From positions 299,500 through 363,499 of the forward strand of contig KN834749.1 in the NCBI GenBank assembly GCA_000827265.1: a stretch of DNA of 64,000 nucleotides, in the 5' to 3' direction. The position numbers and the translations under genes were made by a program. Shown here one piece after another: positions 1 to 11,866 of this stretch (positions are counted from its first letter, which is position 1; each line of letters opens with the position of its first letter). A model generated the notes under the pieces. It saw only the letters and a program-made list of their open reading frames with translations, made no database searches and was not told where the DNA came from. The DNA is from Collybiopsis luxurians FD-317 M1. Taxonomy: Eukaryota; Basidiomycota; Agaricomycetes; Agaricales; Omphalotaceae.

Positions 1-2728
1 TGAACCAGGTCCTCGGGGAAGAAAGTGCATTTCGCCTTCCAAGACATCTCCGGTAAGCGCATGTAAGTTCGCAGTCCCACATCCTTAACTTACCCAGCAA
101 AGCCATCAAAAGACTGGTTTTTCCGGCACCGGTAGGGCCAACGATGATATTGAAACTACCTCGCTGGAAGACAACCCTGGGCTCGATTTGAAGCAAGAAA
201 TTTCTATTAGATTCTGTAGTCTTGCTCCAGGAAAAGGTGGCATTGTTGAATCCAATCGAGTCGGAATGCGGTGTAAGATGATGAGAAACTACGTAGTCTG
301 AAATTGAATATTCGTCGAGCAGCTCTGCCTATAGTTCGAGAGTTCAACCAGGTAGACAATTTATCGAGGTTCATATTGGGATTCACATTCTGAAAAAAAT
401 CATTGATACGATCCAGCGATACTTTCCCGGCAATCGTTGAAGCGATTGTAGCAGAGATGACATACAACTGAGTTCTAATAAAAGCTGTATAACGTGAAAA
501 GAAGCCAAAAATCGATTCTGACGCACCTGAACATAGTGATTACCGTCATCGTTGAAAATACCTTCGATGCAGTGAGTTGTTGCTTCATAATCGCCGTCTA
601 GCAAACAATCAGATCAGACCTGTTATAGACCGAGCATTGAAAGATTTTACACTTCAAGGAGATTTGGTCAAGGATGATCAACACAGGCATAGAAGAAACG
701 CTTACTATATGCAAAATGTCCCAACCAGGGTCAAAATCGGCAGTAGAAAACTGTGTATGGCTTGTTAGTCTCATGTATCAGGATCAAGATCCTTAGCTTA
801 CTTGATAATCCGGTTAGCAAAGCCTAAGAAATCGCGCTTCCACAGCCACTTTAACTCCTCCTCTCTACTTTGGTGGATTTTTTCACCTATTTTCCTTTGC
901 CAGCCGAACAGCTTGATCATGCGAAGCAAGTTTAAAGCTGGCATTTTGATCATGATGGGCTAGAGAGCAGCAGATCAAGTGGAGGTATCTTACTTTCGGC
1001 TACATCCGAAACTCGAGAGTCCGTCTTCTGCAGAAGATTTACCTGTACGCCATGCATCCGTTTCCCGACCAACCCTGGGATAGGAATGGAAACCAGAATG
1101 ATGGCGAGACCAACGAATGCGCTGCATACAATTCATCGAATGAATGTCAAACAGTGTCAGTGGGCAGCTGCTCACCTCCAACCTAATACAACATACAGAA
1201 ACACTACGCAAAGAGTGATTTGGACTGGTATTTGGATGAACAACTGGAAAAAGTTCTTTGCAGCCATGATATTGGCTAAGTCAGTCGTAATTAGGTTGTT
1301 GAGTCTTCCAGCTGTAATTCGATTCTGATTTCCCTTCTCCTTGTCCTCTGTAGACGCCGATGATCCACGTTCATCGTTGATAGGACGAATACGAAGTGAG
1401 TGTTCGTATACAAGCTCGGTTAACAGCGCCTCCGCTTGTACCTGAACCCGATTCTAGAAGGATTCTGAGCACCTTGATTGCTAAATATAGGTTATAGAAC
1501 CTACGGCGACAAACTCGTAAAATTCTTTCGCAAGCGACTGAATAATAGGAGCTAAGAGCAGCCACAAGATCCAGAACCATGGTTTTACAACTGCGTCGCG
1601 TCCTCCGGTTTCAATGTGGCTGAGAATTCAATGTAGCATAGTCGAAGACAGAGGAAGGAATTAGACGTACTTTAGCAATCTATTGACGCCTACAGGCGAT
1701 GCGAATTCGGCCATTATATTGAGCAGACTCAAAAAAACAAGGACGAGGTATTCAGTGCTGAAAATACGTATGAGTCCAAAGAAGACATGACGCTTCGGGG
1801 AGCCAAAGGTCGGGTCGAGAACCTAGAGAAAAGCCTAAGATATATTACAAGCGAAAGGGGAAGGGTACGAACAGGAAAGTTTCTGGCCTTTAGGGTTTGA
1901 GCGTTGTCAAATTCCGCAAGGGGCGGAAGTTCTTTCTCACTAATCTGAGAAGAACGGCACGCCATTAAAATGAATTGATCGAGGAATGAGTAAGTTAAAA
2001 GAGATGCCCAAGATGAAGTCTGTTCTGGATTTAAGAGCTCATTCGGATTCTGTGAGCGCGTCAGTTATTGACACAAACTTGCAAGGGATCAGCTCACGGA
2101 GAATTTCGGACCAGCATCATAAGCCCGAGGTGTCAGCAGTGGAATAGGAACTGCTACTGTAAACAATACGCCAATCTTGACCCATAACAAGTATCCTTCG
2201 GAGGCATCTTGCACGATTCCTGAGTAGGTACACAAAGAATACATGTCGCGATACACGTATGTACCCAGAGCAATCAACAAAATCGCGTTCAAATGATAGG
2301 TTGCAACACCCTTGCCTACGTTATAGGCAGAATGAAGTGAAAGTAAAGCCGTGTACAACTAGGAAAAAATCAGTGCTGGACACTCATTGAGAATGGTTGC
2401 GCTTACAAAAGTTAAGGAAATCCCGCTTCGGATATCCAATGAGCTTGTGTGCCAATCAGTTGAGAGTGAAATACAGGCGAGAACGATGCATCCAATGGCT
2501 CTCAGTAGATTGAACGCGAAAATAACGCGTGCATGGCGAAGGATGCTGGCATCCGGTGAATGTTCTCTACGAAAATCTAAGCGGATGAGAGCCTGTATGG
2601 CTAGGATAGCAGCAGAAAAACAGGCTGAATAAGTTGGAATAGCCAAGGTTGTGACGTGAAACAAGCTAATGGAGAGTCAGTCTCTCATCGTGGATAAAAG
2701 CACTAATGGGTCACCTAGGTGGACCCAT
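1..2728 (-). CDS. ABCC-family (MRP-like) ABC transporter, N-terminal half, truncated by window edge
   Basis: Full-length ABC exporter of the MRP/ABCC group, probably in the plasma or vacuolar membrane. Read on the minus strand, the first large exon (about 2665-2359) and the next (to 2089) are hydrophobic and look like the extra N-terminal TMD0 of fungal ABCC proteins. Further exons carry the first six-helix domain. One includes KVSLDRINDFFQN, the usual lead-in to nucleotide-binding domain 1. At about 180-100 a Walker A motif, GPTGAGKTSLLMALLG, is clear. The rest of NBD1 and the second half lie beyond position 1. The start at 2728 is inferred: a 14-nt first exon (M-G-P-P-S...) joins in frame across a 49-nt intron. 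Exon joins between 470 and 2090 were not all resolved. It is divergent from the kinesin gene. The substrate cannot be told from sequence. Confidence 0.85.
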
Positions 2729-3151
2729 CTTTCATGGGAATTCAGGAATGAACGAGTTTCAGTGTCCGACTTTTTCACAATTTTTTGACGGGACGTAGAT
2801 AAGTAGTGCCTTCCGTATACAATAACCGCGTTCTCGGTCGTACTTTGCCGAATGAGTGAATGGAACCTTATGGGCACTGAATAGGCACTTGTGCGTCAAC
2901 TGGGGTGATCTTTATGGCGTTTGTACAGCAGATATGCAATTTGTTGGTTCGCAGTACGCAGCACGCAGTAGTACTACGCGACGTGGTCTACGCGTATCCC
3001 TCTACCCCGTCATCCTCGTCATCTACCTCTCCCGTTACGGGTTTACCGTCGGAAACAGGCGGTTCGTCGACCGCACGTGGCGCGGTCACATGGTAGCGCA
3101 AACCGCGACCAGTCACCAGTCCGAGTGACTGCTCTGCATTTTATCTCTTCC
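2729..3151. promoter_or_regulatory. Shared divergent upstream region of ABC transporter and kinesin genes
   Basis: About 420 bp between two divergent starts. It holds alternating short direct repeats (cagtacgcagcacgcagtag near 2952) but no clear TATA box. Any promoter role is inferred from position. Confidence 0.4.
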
Positions 3152-6100
3152 ATGTCTGAACCCAAGATGGCCACAAGAAGCTCTGCAAGGAGCAAAAATT
3201 CTTCTGCTGCTACTTCAGCTCCTACTAATCGGACAACTAGAGCAAAAGCTACCACCGCTTCTTCAGCCAAATCGACTACTCCACCTTCATTGCCTGCACC
3301 TCCCCAACCAAAGAAAGCGACGGGAAGAAAGCCATTAGTGAACCGCGCAAACACTGATGACACTTCTAGTCCACCAAATAAGCCACCATCTAAATCCGCA
3401 GCATCGGCTGCGCGTAAAGTTGCGAAAAATGCCAATGCGTTAGAGGCTGAGCGGGAACCTATCATGGTGAGTGTCGTCATGATCACTGTCTTTCTGTCCA
3501 GCTGAATTTGAGTTTGTTCAGGCCTATCTTCGAATCCGACCCAATGCCAATGAAGATGATCAAGTGTCTTCGCCTTATCTCACCCAACTCAGCGACACCT
3601 CAGTTCGAATGACTGACCCCCAAGACCATGGAAACCCATCTTCTAGATTCAGATCTTCCACTGTGACTCCATCCTCCACTTACACTTTCTCTCATATTTT
3701 TGCTCCCAACACAACTCAAGCCGATTTCTTCACGAAAACGACCCTTCCCCTTGTTCGCGATGTCCTCGAAGGGCAGAACGCATTGCTTTTCACTTATGGA
3801 GTCACTAATTCTGGAAAGACATATACTGTTCAGGGGGGTTCCAATCAAGGGAGTGCAGGAATTCTACCTAGATCTCTAGATGTCATTTTCAATAGTATCG
3901 AAGGCTTACACGGCAGCGGCAAGGTGCGTATATATCGACTCATCGCTTAGTTGCTAACACGATGGTCCAGTACCGTCCTGTGAGATTGTACGGTGTCGAA
4001 CTTGCAGATGCCTCGGATTGCAAACCTCCCTCCACCATACCAGAACCCGCTGTGGCTCAAGTACTTGGTTCTCAGATGAGCAATTCCTCCTCTACCACGG
4101 ACATGGACGTCGATATGACCTCATTGAAGCTTGACCGAAACTACGAGTATACGGTGTGGCTCTCGTATGCCGAAGTATATAACGAAAAGGTTTATAATTT
4201 GCTCGACTCTGTGCGAGACGAGACGTCTCGTCTGAAACCTTCTGGTATTCCCCGGCCAGGAGCACCGTCTTCTCTTGTCCTCACTCGCAACGCGCTGCTC
4301 GTCAAGTCGTCACCAGCCTCTGATAATTCCGATTCAGAGGTTGGCGGAAAATATATCTCTGGTCTACGTCAATTTCGAGTCGAAACTGCGGCTCAGGCAA
4401 AGGAGTTACTCAAACTTGGCCAGCTGCATCGTCGAGTATTTGGTACGGTGGCGAACAAGGAAAGCAGCCGAAGTCATGGTATGGTGATTCTGAAGATTAT
4501 GAGATGTCATCGAGGAGAGAAAAATGTACGACTTCTTCCTTAAGATCTCGTCATTGTTTGATCATACTGGTTACCCCAGGACCCCACTGCTATCCAAATT
4601 TCACGCCTTACTCTCGTAGATCTAGCTGGTTCCGAACGTACGAAACACACTCATACCACCGGTGACCGGCTCAAGGAAGCCGGGAACATCAACAATTCCC
4701 TCATGGTGCTGGGTCAGTGCCTTCAAGTCCTCCGGACTAACCAGCGCAAGATTGCTGCGAGTCTCGCTCATGAGGGAGAGGGTAAAGCAGGTCGGATGGA
4801 CACGCGGGATGTCAAGCAAACCTTGACTATTGTACCCTTCCGCCATAGCAAGCTCACTGAAATTCTAATGGATTATTTTGCGGGGGATGGTCGCGTTGTG
4901 AGTGGTCACACCTGCGCTCTGGGCAGCTATCATCTAATTTTTTTTAGGTGATGATTGTCAATGTCAACCCTTATGATACCGGATACGATGAAAACTCACA
5001 TGTCATGAAATTTGCAGCTCTCGCCCGGGAGGTGTATGTTAATCCCCTACCTGCACCTGTCCACCGAGCACCAGCACTTACCGTTGGGCCCGGCAAGACG
5101 ACAGGCAAGACCATCAAGAAGCTCGGACCTCTGACGTTGAATGACCCGGAAATTGCACCGCAGCCGTTCAGACGCAAGGTAACCATATCCATGGGGGGAG
5201 ACGCGGGAGGAAGGAAGGCCCGCGAAGCGGTATTAGAAGTTCTTGAAGGTCAATTTTTGGCCACAAAAAATTTTCTGGTTACTGACTGAGCTTTTGCAGT
5301 ACCTGAGCCCGAGGAAGAAGGTGAAGAGGAAGAAGAGGACGATGACGCTCCCATTAATCCTCTCGTGGATGCCCTGTTCGACGAGATCGAGTATCTCCGC
5401 CTACAGGTAATCTTTATCTTCAATTTGTCGGTTAAGCAGGACTAAAGATTGTGTTGAAGCTGTTTGAATCAGAAATGAGATGCGCCTTAGTGGAGGCCGA
5501 AGTCCGAGATGAAGTTATGATGGAAATGGAAACTCGAATGGCTGAGATGGAAGATATGTACACCCGTCGTTTGGCCAGAGAGGTCAGTTAGCTATTTTGT
5601 TATATCGGATCGCGCCCTCATCTTCTATTTCCAGATTGAGCAACACGAAGCCAAGACCGACGCCAAGATTGATATGCTGCAGCGATCTGGGAACTTGAGA
5701 AGTCCCACTAAACGGGCTCCACACCAGCATTTCGGTGATGATTCGAGTGAGGAAGAGGAGGAAGACGTAGAACTTAGCCTTGTACGTGAGGAAAGCGGCT
5801 CGGAATGGTGAAGATGAGATATGGCTAATGTCTAAATGTGTTGTTCCCTCAATTTGTGTAGATACAGGAAGACGATGAGGAGGGCGAATCAGAACAGAGT
5901 TCCTCCGGCGAAGAGTTCGACTTTGACAATGTGTCGTCTAGGGCATCCAGTGCTTCACCACTCGGAAAGAAGGGCAAGGCACCAGCCAGATTGTCTCCGA
6001 ATAAAAGACAGAGTGCGGCACCCCAGGAGATTCGGGAACCGCGACCGTTCATTCCTGACGGTCCGATGCTCCCTTCCGATGCGGAGGATGCAGAGATGAC

Positions 6101-6575
6101 GGGGACAGAAACTGGAGATGAGACAGAAGACGGATACGAACAAGAGGTCGACAGTGTTCCGGCAAGCGACGAGGAATCGGAACAAAAAAATGAGACAGAC
6201 GATGATGATGGCGACGATGACGAATGGCTACCTGATACTGCACCAACTCCAAAAGCGAAAACCAAAACGAAAATCTTAACCAACAAGAATCGTGTTTCTT
6301 CCCTGGCAAAAAGTATCCAAAAGATGGACATTGAGGATGATTTCGACAACGATGATTCGATGATTATTCCGCCAAAGAAGTCTGGCAGAGCCACCGGGAG
6401 TGGTCCTCGAAAAGTCAAGAGGTGAGTCATTTTGCGGCAACAATTTTGGACGCTAACGAAAATTTCAAGGTTGACCGGGTCAACTCCAGTTGTGCGGGAG
6501 GAGCAAATTGAGCAGATGTCTCTTGCCATGGATAAACGTGCAAGTGGCAAGACGATCCGTCGGTTACTGACCTAA
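3152..6575 (+). CDS. Kinesin motor protein, kinesin-6 (KIF20/KIF23)-like
   Basis: Microtubule motor; kinesin-6 members act in the central spindle and cytokinesis. Ten exons join in frame: 3152-3466, 3522-3923, 3971-4525, 4580-4897, 4948-5248, 5300-5406, 5460-5582, 5635-5781, 5862-6421 and 6470-6575, giving about 977 aa. Residues 1-105 are a basic Ser/Ala/Lys-rich tail. The motor starts at AYLRIRP. It has the P-loop GVTNSGKTYTV, switch I NKESSRSHG and switch II VDLAGSER, followed by NINNSLMVLGQCL. The N-terminal motor, the AYLRIRP strand and a long insert after the P-loop region (about residues 250-320) point to kinesin-6. After the motor come a Glu-rich coiled coil (about 650-790) and an acidic/basic disordered tail. 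An upstream in-frame ATG at 3077 lacks support; 3152 and 3167 are both possible starts. The 3' end faces ATP11 with only 60 bp between. Confidence 0.93.
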
Positions 6576-6635
6576 TCTATGGAAGTCATATATTTAGTAT
6601 AGAAGATCTATATGTACAAGAAATGATGTGGGCTA

Positions 6636-7821
6636 TTACAACTGTGTGCTGTATTTCAACATCTCCTGCCAGTCAAACTCTGAGGGTTTTTCGTGGAATT
6701 TTCGCAGGATAGACTCTCCAGTAGACTCGTTTTTTGGCGTCGAATCCTTATTGTCAGACCACAGATAAAACTTTTGAACACCCATTGTCAAGATCTGAGC
6801 GTCCTCTTGTGACAAAAGATAACGGCCATCGTTACCAGAACCTGGTGTAATTTCTCCTCTTAAGAGTACGATTCCATGGGTCTTGGCGAGATCCGTGTAG
6901 TGCGTCAGGACCAGGTATGGTGTCGCATACGAATTCCGAAGTTTAAATTCCTGCAGGGGTGTGAACAGGATCGTAGACGTAGGAGGGTTGGTCGAGCCAT
7001 CGGAGGCCTGAGATGTGTGGGTGGGAGGGACGAACGGATCAGGTTCTGCGACGGAAGGAATAGGCGGCGGGTCGTGGAAGCCCCACTGCATAAAGTAGAA
7101 CTCGTACGGAATATCCGCTGATTCCGAGCCCCCTTGTTCGACCTGTGCATTTGGCCGAGGCACCGGAAGGATGAAAGATGGGTATTTGGAACCAACGGCA
7201 GCCATTTTTTCGTACGACTCCAGTGGGATGGAAGCGCATAGATAGCCCCTGCCAGTTCCGTCTGACTTGGAAGCATGATAGGCAGTCCAAAGGGCAGATA
7301 CTTGAGTTGGGTTTACTGAAGCAATTTTTGGGAGATTGAGGATGGAACCGAGAGGCTACAGAAAACACTCAGCGAATCTATAGAGGCAAAAAGTAAATTA
7401 TTTCCTCACTTTAACTGGAGAGCTGTCTCTACGAGGAATATCCTCAGCTTTCATCTGAGCTTTGCTACCCGTTCCTGCAGCAGCTGCAGCATTTTCTTCG
7501 GCGGTCTTCTGTGAGCGGACGACCTGTGCATTGGCTTCACTTAGCCGTCTCCTTTCTTCTTGCAGAGCTTCCTTTGCATTGTCCTTCAGCTGAGATACAC
7601 TAAGGCCCTGCCTGTTGGAAAAGAAGGGGTATTTATGCACATCAGCGAATCCAGAAACTGGACACATACAATTGAATTCCTCACTCCTCAGCTCGCGAGC
7701 GTAATTTTTCAGCATACTTGGATTCGAAATCTCTAGAATTGGCATGCAAGGCCCTACAAGAGACGGGGGTTCGAGGTAGAACTCCTCGACGCGTTAAATT
7801 TTGAAGAACATAACGATGCAT
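6636..7821 (-). CDS. ATP11: Mitochondrial F1-ATPase assembly chaperone ATP11
   Basis: Matrix chaperone that binds free F1 beta subunits during assembly of ATP synthase. Three exons join in frame: 7821-7685, 7611-7410 and 7355-6636, giving about 352 aa. The N-terminus (MHRYVLQNLTRRGV...) is basic, Ser/Arg-rich and free of acids, as expected of a mitochondrial presequence. A short helical Glu/Ala-rich linker follows. The family signature is clear: PVKPLGSILNLPKI, EFYFMQWGFH, LFTPLQEFKLRNSYATPYL, LTHYTDLAKTHGIVLLRGEI and a C-terminal QKFYLW segment. Length and architecture match ATP11/ATPAF1. The start was chosen as the first ATG giving a presequence. Confidence 0.95.
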
Positions 7822-8145
7822 GAAGAAGGGGGGCGCGCGCTTACAGGTTGAGACGCTAGCGCTCAATTATTGGTCTTGTACAAAGTTCTTTCCCACGGTT
7901 TGCTGCATATCTCAAATCTCATCTCATCGCACATCTCATTCCTCACATTCCATCCCACAACCGCAAGTTTAGAATATTTCAATCTCAAGGCCCGTTTCTT
8001 CTTTTCTGAGCAAATGGTATATATATTCTCGCGAGTACAAAGCAACGAATACAGAGACAGGAAAGCAGTAACTACAGGCAAAATCCAAGACATTTAAAAA
8101 CACAGGAAGAAAAAAAGAATTTGCATGTAGAAAGACTAAATAGAA
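7822..8145. other. Intergenic, ATP11 upstream region
   Basis: AT-rich, with no convincing exon on either strand. It should contain the ATP11 promoter and the 3' UTR of the next minus-strand gene. No TATA box seen. Confidence 0.5.
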
Positions 8146-9322
8146 CTAGAAAGAGGCCGCCATTTGTCTGACAGCCAATATTTCTGCAGCCTTGGCTGGT
8201 CGAGGCGCATGAAGAGGAAGGGCACGAGGAGGCGGTCTCTCGATAACTAAACTAAAGGTGGTATCAGAATGCTCATAACCTTGTGGTAGGATGAAATCGT
8301 TTTCGTCGCACAGAGAAAACGTAAAATGGTCGTTGTCAATGGTGCGTCCATCGTGTCTATTGCGTTGCTGCTTGAGTTGCTGATGACTGTGATCCTGTGT
8401 ATAGCAAATTGAGCAACATGGCGAGACATGGACATCTTGGGGCAGCTGGGGGAGATCAGTAGGCTGCAAGATGAGATCTCCTTTATTCCAGCATAACAGA
8501 ACACCAAAGTCGGGCGACAGAGACTGTTGAGTGAGATCCACTCGCGTCCCCGGCGTGTAATATTCTTGGTTGTGGTTTTTTTCCTGAAAATGACAACTCA
8601 GAATATTAGGCATTGTGGGCGTGAATATTCAGTGGTACCTACCGCTATATCGTAACGGAAAAAGTCAACAGAGGTTTCGGAACCGTTTGGATACCGTGAT
8701 CGAGCAAAGCACAATTGTTCCAGCTCGTCATCTTCTGAAATCATTGCGGGAGACGGAGGCGTCGCAGGAAAACACTTGAGAGGCAAGGGCGCCGGTGACT
8801 CCAAAATCAGAGGTGAAATGCACCCAGAGAAAACTGGAGATGGAGAGCTCGACGGCAAGTAGAGTCCCAGTGCCTACGATGACTAGAGTTAACAATCGAT
8901 TCCGGCGCGACTGGCTCATCATGCATACATTGTTAGATAACGGTTCCGAATATTGAAGCAATGCATCCGGAACAAGATGCGCCAGGGATGACGAAAAAGC
9001 TGAAGCTATAGAGACGAAGAGTGGATCCTTACATGTAAGTCCCAGAGCCTGCCGCGGTAGTAATCAGTAATAATCCCTCGCATCAGTGCCTTGCCACACG
9101 TACGTTGCCTTCCGGAAAAGGCTCGGAGGGTGGCGTCTTTAAGGGAGACGCTTCCATGGACCAGAACGTCGAGCGCAAAGACGGCGAGTGCTGCAACACA
9201 AGTCCCGACGCCTACAAGGATTTCTAAGTAATTTTCTTCCGCTGAAGTTGTGTCGCCACACGTACGTATACTCCATCCTCCGTGGACGGCGGGGTGAGTG
9301 GCGGAGTCGATATGTCAGACAT
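8146..9322 (-). CDS. Hypothetical protein, Pro/Ser-rich N-terminus
   Basis: Not recognised. On the minus strand, an ATG at 9322 opens MSDISTPPLTPPSTEDG. The reading continues across introns near 9260-9210, 9097-9045 and 8930-8876, and one near 8640-8590. All have plausible GT-AG ends and keep the frame. The N-terminal half is rich in Pro, Ser and Leu. The C-terminal half (YDIAEKNHNQEYYTPGTRVD onward) is more folded-looking and contains HVSPCCSICYTQ, a short Cys cluster, and ends in a basic Ala-rich tail. No signal peptide or membrane helix is apparent. The apparently open plus-strand frames here (9060-9400) are antisense shadows of these exons. The N-terminal exon joins are less certain than the last two exons. 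Confidence 0.65.
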
Positions 9323-9528
9323 CGACTCGGGGGACGAGAAGGTTGGCTCCAAGTTGCTGTTGCTCCAACAACAAAGTCTGGAACCGGCCGCCTAACACAA
9401 CGACGAGGATTAGCGGTTGCTTACGACTTGCCTCACGCCACACTTACACATAACGGACATTCTTTGAAGAAGGTAAGGGCGAGACCCAAAGGAGATAGAG
9501 TTGCCATTGCTGAACGATAATCGGAGCG

Positions 9529-9823
9529 ATGCAAGTTACAGTACGTGGAGAGGATGTGACAAGGGTTGGAAAAAAGGCCACGAACAGAGTAAGACTTTAT
9601 ACCCTTCACTTTTGAATTACAGGCTGGAATATATTACTAGTTCCGTCAAGTTTTTGTCAGTGTACCATGGGACGAGCAACGCTCCAACGGCAGTTCTCCT
9701 AATGATGTTCTGAGTAAGGAACAAGAATCCGTTCTGGAACAAATCCATTCAGTTCAACACGACGTTTCCTCGTTGCAGCACAATCATTTGCCACAAAAAC
9801 GAGCAGATCATCGCAATTCATGA
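9529..9823 (+). CDS. Possible small gene or last exons of an unresolved gene
   Basis: Two exons, 9529-9588 and 9641-9823, join in frame across a 52-nt intron and would give 80 aa starting MQVTVRGEDVTRV. The second exon is Gln/Ser/Asn-rich and weakly heptad-like (LSKEQESVLEQIHSVQHDV), suggesting a short coiled coil. I do not recognise it. The ATG at 9529 may be internal, since upstream exons could exist between 9330 and 9520, divergent from the minus-strand gene. Composition looks coding but nothing else supports it. Confidence 0.35.
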
Positions 9824-10255
9824 GTCACTGCGAAGAAAGCTCTGGTTCCCAGAAAGAAGGTGGACCTTTTTGATGGCCTAGATAGCGACATGATGCATAT
9901 ATATTGGAATTTTGGAATCAGTATCATGAGACGTTTTTCATTCAATTTGTACCTTTAAGATGACCGTCATTTATCGAAGATTACAAGTATTCTAATCCCA
10001 ATGTATGAATTCAATCGTTGCGTGTTTGACATAGGATAGGTGTGGATAGGGCGTTCCAATGCACCCACAAAGTCCTCGCACAGACGACACGTCCATTGCT
10101 GAGCACATAGTTGACGCGTTTTATCGGATAGTGTATTGATACGCCTGCTAATTTACGAAGTTAGCCGTTCTTTACGCACGCGTTGTGCTCATGATACGCG
10201 TCTAGAACATTCCAACTGGACTGTGGCGTCTTGGAAGATCCCTTGTAGAAGTAGG
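9824..10255. other. Intergenic
   Basis: No exon-like frame seen. The stretch is AT-rich with scattered ACGCG/CGCGT words near 10110-10205. Confidence 0.5.
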
Positions 10256-11640
10256 TCATGAAGAAATAGACCCTTCATCTATCATTTTCCGCTCGTTTTC
10301 CGCCTGAACTGCTAGCAACGCCTTTGTGGCAGCCTCTCGTTCCTCCGGGCCAATCCATTCCGCGTCTTCTACACTCCATTGCTTCCCCTCGATCTTTGGC
10401 TTGCGCTCCTTCAGCTTCCAGCCCTTCCGTTTTTTCAACAAACCAACGTATCCCACCTCGGCAGCACTCCTCTGAACAACAAGTTCCTCCTTCTTCTTCT
10501 GCTCGGATAGTGTAGCCAGAAGATGTGGAGTCAAATTTTTTTTCCACCGTTTCCTCGTAATGGACAAGATTTCACCGCGACGCTCTCGTTCGCGTTCCCT
10601 GGTCTTGTTCGCTATTTTATTTTTACGAGCTTCGTGCACTTGGTCGAGAAGCTTTTGCGGGAATGGACGAAGATTGCGTGCCGTTGTAGCCAGAACACTG
10701 TTATAGATATCATTCGCAGATTTGAGAAGTAGCGCATCTAAACGAGCAGCATGAGCGTGAAACTTCCGAAAGAACATCGAAGCGAATCTCACTCCAATCT
10801 TGTTTGCCTTCGAAAACAGGCTCAAAATCCCCATTCGTCTCCTTCACGAGTGCCTGCTCCAGCATCTGTTCCCTGCGAACCATATCCCTCATCTCAGTCA
10901 GCCTTTCCATTCTCGCGAACCGTCTCCCTCTCTGCTTTATTCTTGCAGCAATGATTCGACTAATAGCCATAGGCTGGGGTTTCATGCGGGGTAAAGGTGG
11001 ATTATAGTAGGTAGGATGTACGAATCCTCCAGTAAGAATGGGCCGATTCTTCAAACGTCGTTGCCATTCCTTAGAAAAAAAAAGACACTAAGCAAGTGCA
11101 GTTATGCTGGACTCATATACACGCACCACTTCATTAAGAACCAGTTCCTTCCAGCGTTGTTTTTCTGCCCTTACTTGGAGAATCCGGTCATAACGCTGAA
11201 TGATAGCCTGTGTTCTGACATTCCCAGACTGAGCAAGCTTGAAAGTTTCAAGCCACTGTGACAGAGAATGAGTATATGACAGAAATTCAAGATTGAAATG
11301 CCCTAACCTTGTAACCTTTTCTGAGATCTCGGATTGTCCTTTTTGTCCCAGTATTGTGACAGCTTTCCTTGAACCACATCCGCACGCAGAGATGTATCTA
11401 AATCTATCAACTGTGAGCCAAAAGTCTCGGCAAAATTCCGTGCACAAAACGCACATTATCTGTCGGGGCGGTCCGTAGAAGACCTCTATACAGTCCCCAT
11501 AATGTCGGTATTCGGTGAGCTGCCAGACGCGAAAAAGGTATTTTGGGGCGAACACGCTTGAGAGGAGAAACAAGGGCCGCTAGTTTTCTCCGAAAGTTCA
11601 AAGATTGTGCGGAAGGAGAGGGCACATTTTGACCTTGCAT
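10256..11640 (-). CDS. LYR-motif (Complex 1 LYR-like) mitochondrial protein
   Basis: LYR proteins are small mitochondrial adaptors that bind acyl carrier protein and help assemble respiratory complexes or Fe-S proteins; some are large fungal forms of unknown role. The first exon, from 11640, has a basic start and RIPTLWGLYRGLLRTAP, which contains the L-Y-R signature. Next come LRADVVQGKLSQYWDKKDNP, then WLETFKLAQSGN and QRYDRILQVRAEKQRWKEL, as in this family. An exon then begins EWQRRLKNRPILTGGF, and the last exon (10785-10256) is strongly basic with Arg/Glu repeats. Introns at 11456-11414, about 11137-11085 and about 10840-10786 join in frame. The intron near 11310-11250 does not join the two flanking frames with a simple GT-AG pair, so an error or unusual splice is possible there. 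Confidence 0.8.
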
Positions 11641-11866
11641 GAAGGTGGTCGCAGCAAAGTTTGGGCGCTTAAATCGTATTGGAGGCGTTCACTAAGTCTA
11701 CACAGTATAACATATCTAAAAGATATTTAACAGAGGAACCGGAGATAGATACGAGCTACAGGTATAATTACAAGTCCGGGTATATACAGACATTCAAGAA
11801 AACTTGAACAGTCAGACGCGTCATCAAATAGAGCAAAAGGACAAAACATACTCGAATCGTAAACGT

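Noticed and set aside
3043..3486. Long minus-strand frame opposite the kinesin N-terminus
   Set aside because: Shadow of the Ser/Ala/Lys-rich first exon of the kinesin gene.
5849..6550. 233-codon minus-strand frame
   Set aside because: Ser-rich shadow of the acidic kinesin tail; no independent support.
9060..9420. Apparent plus-strand exons with good composition
   Set aside because: They are antisense to minus-strand exons of the gene starting at 9322 (MSDISTPPLTPP...), which join in frame; the plus-strand frames do not.
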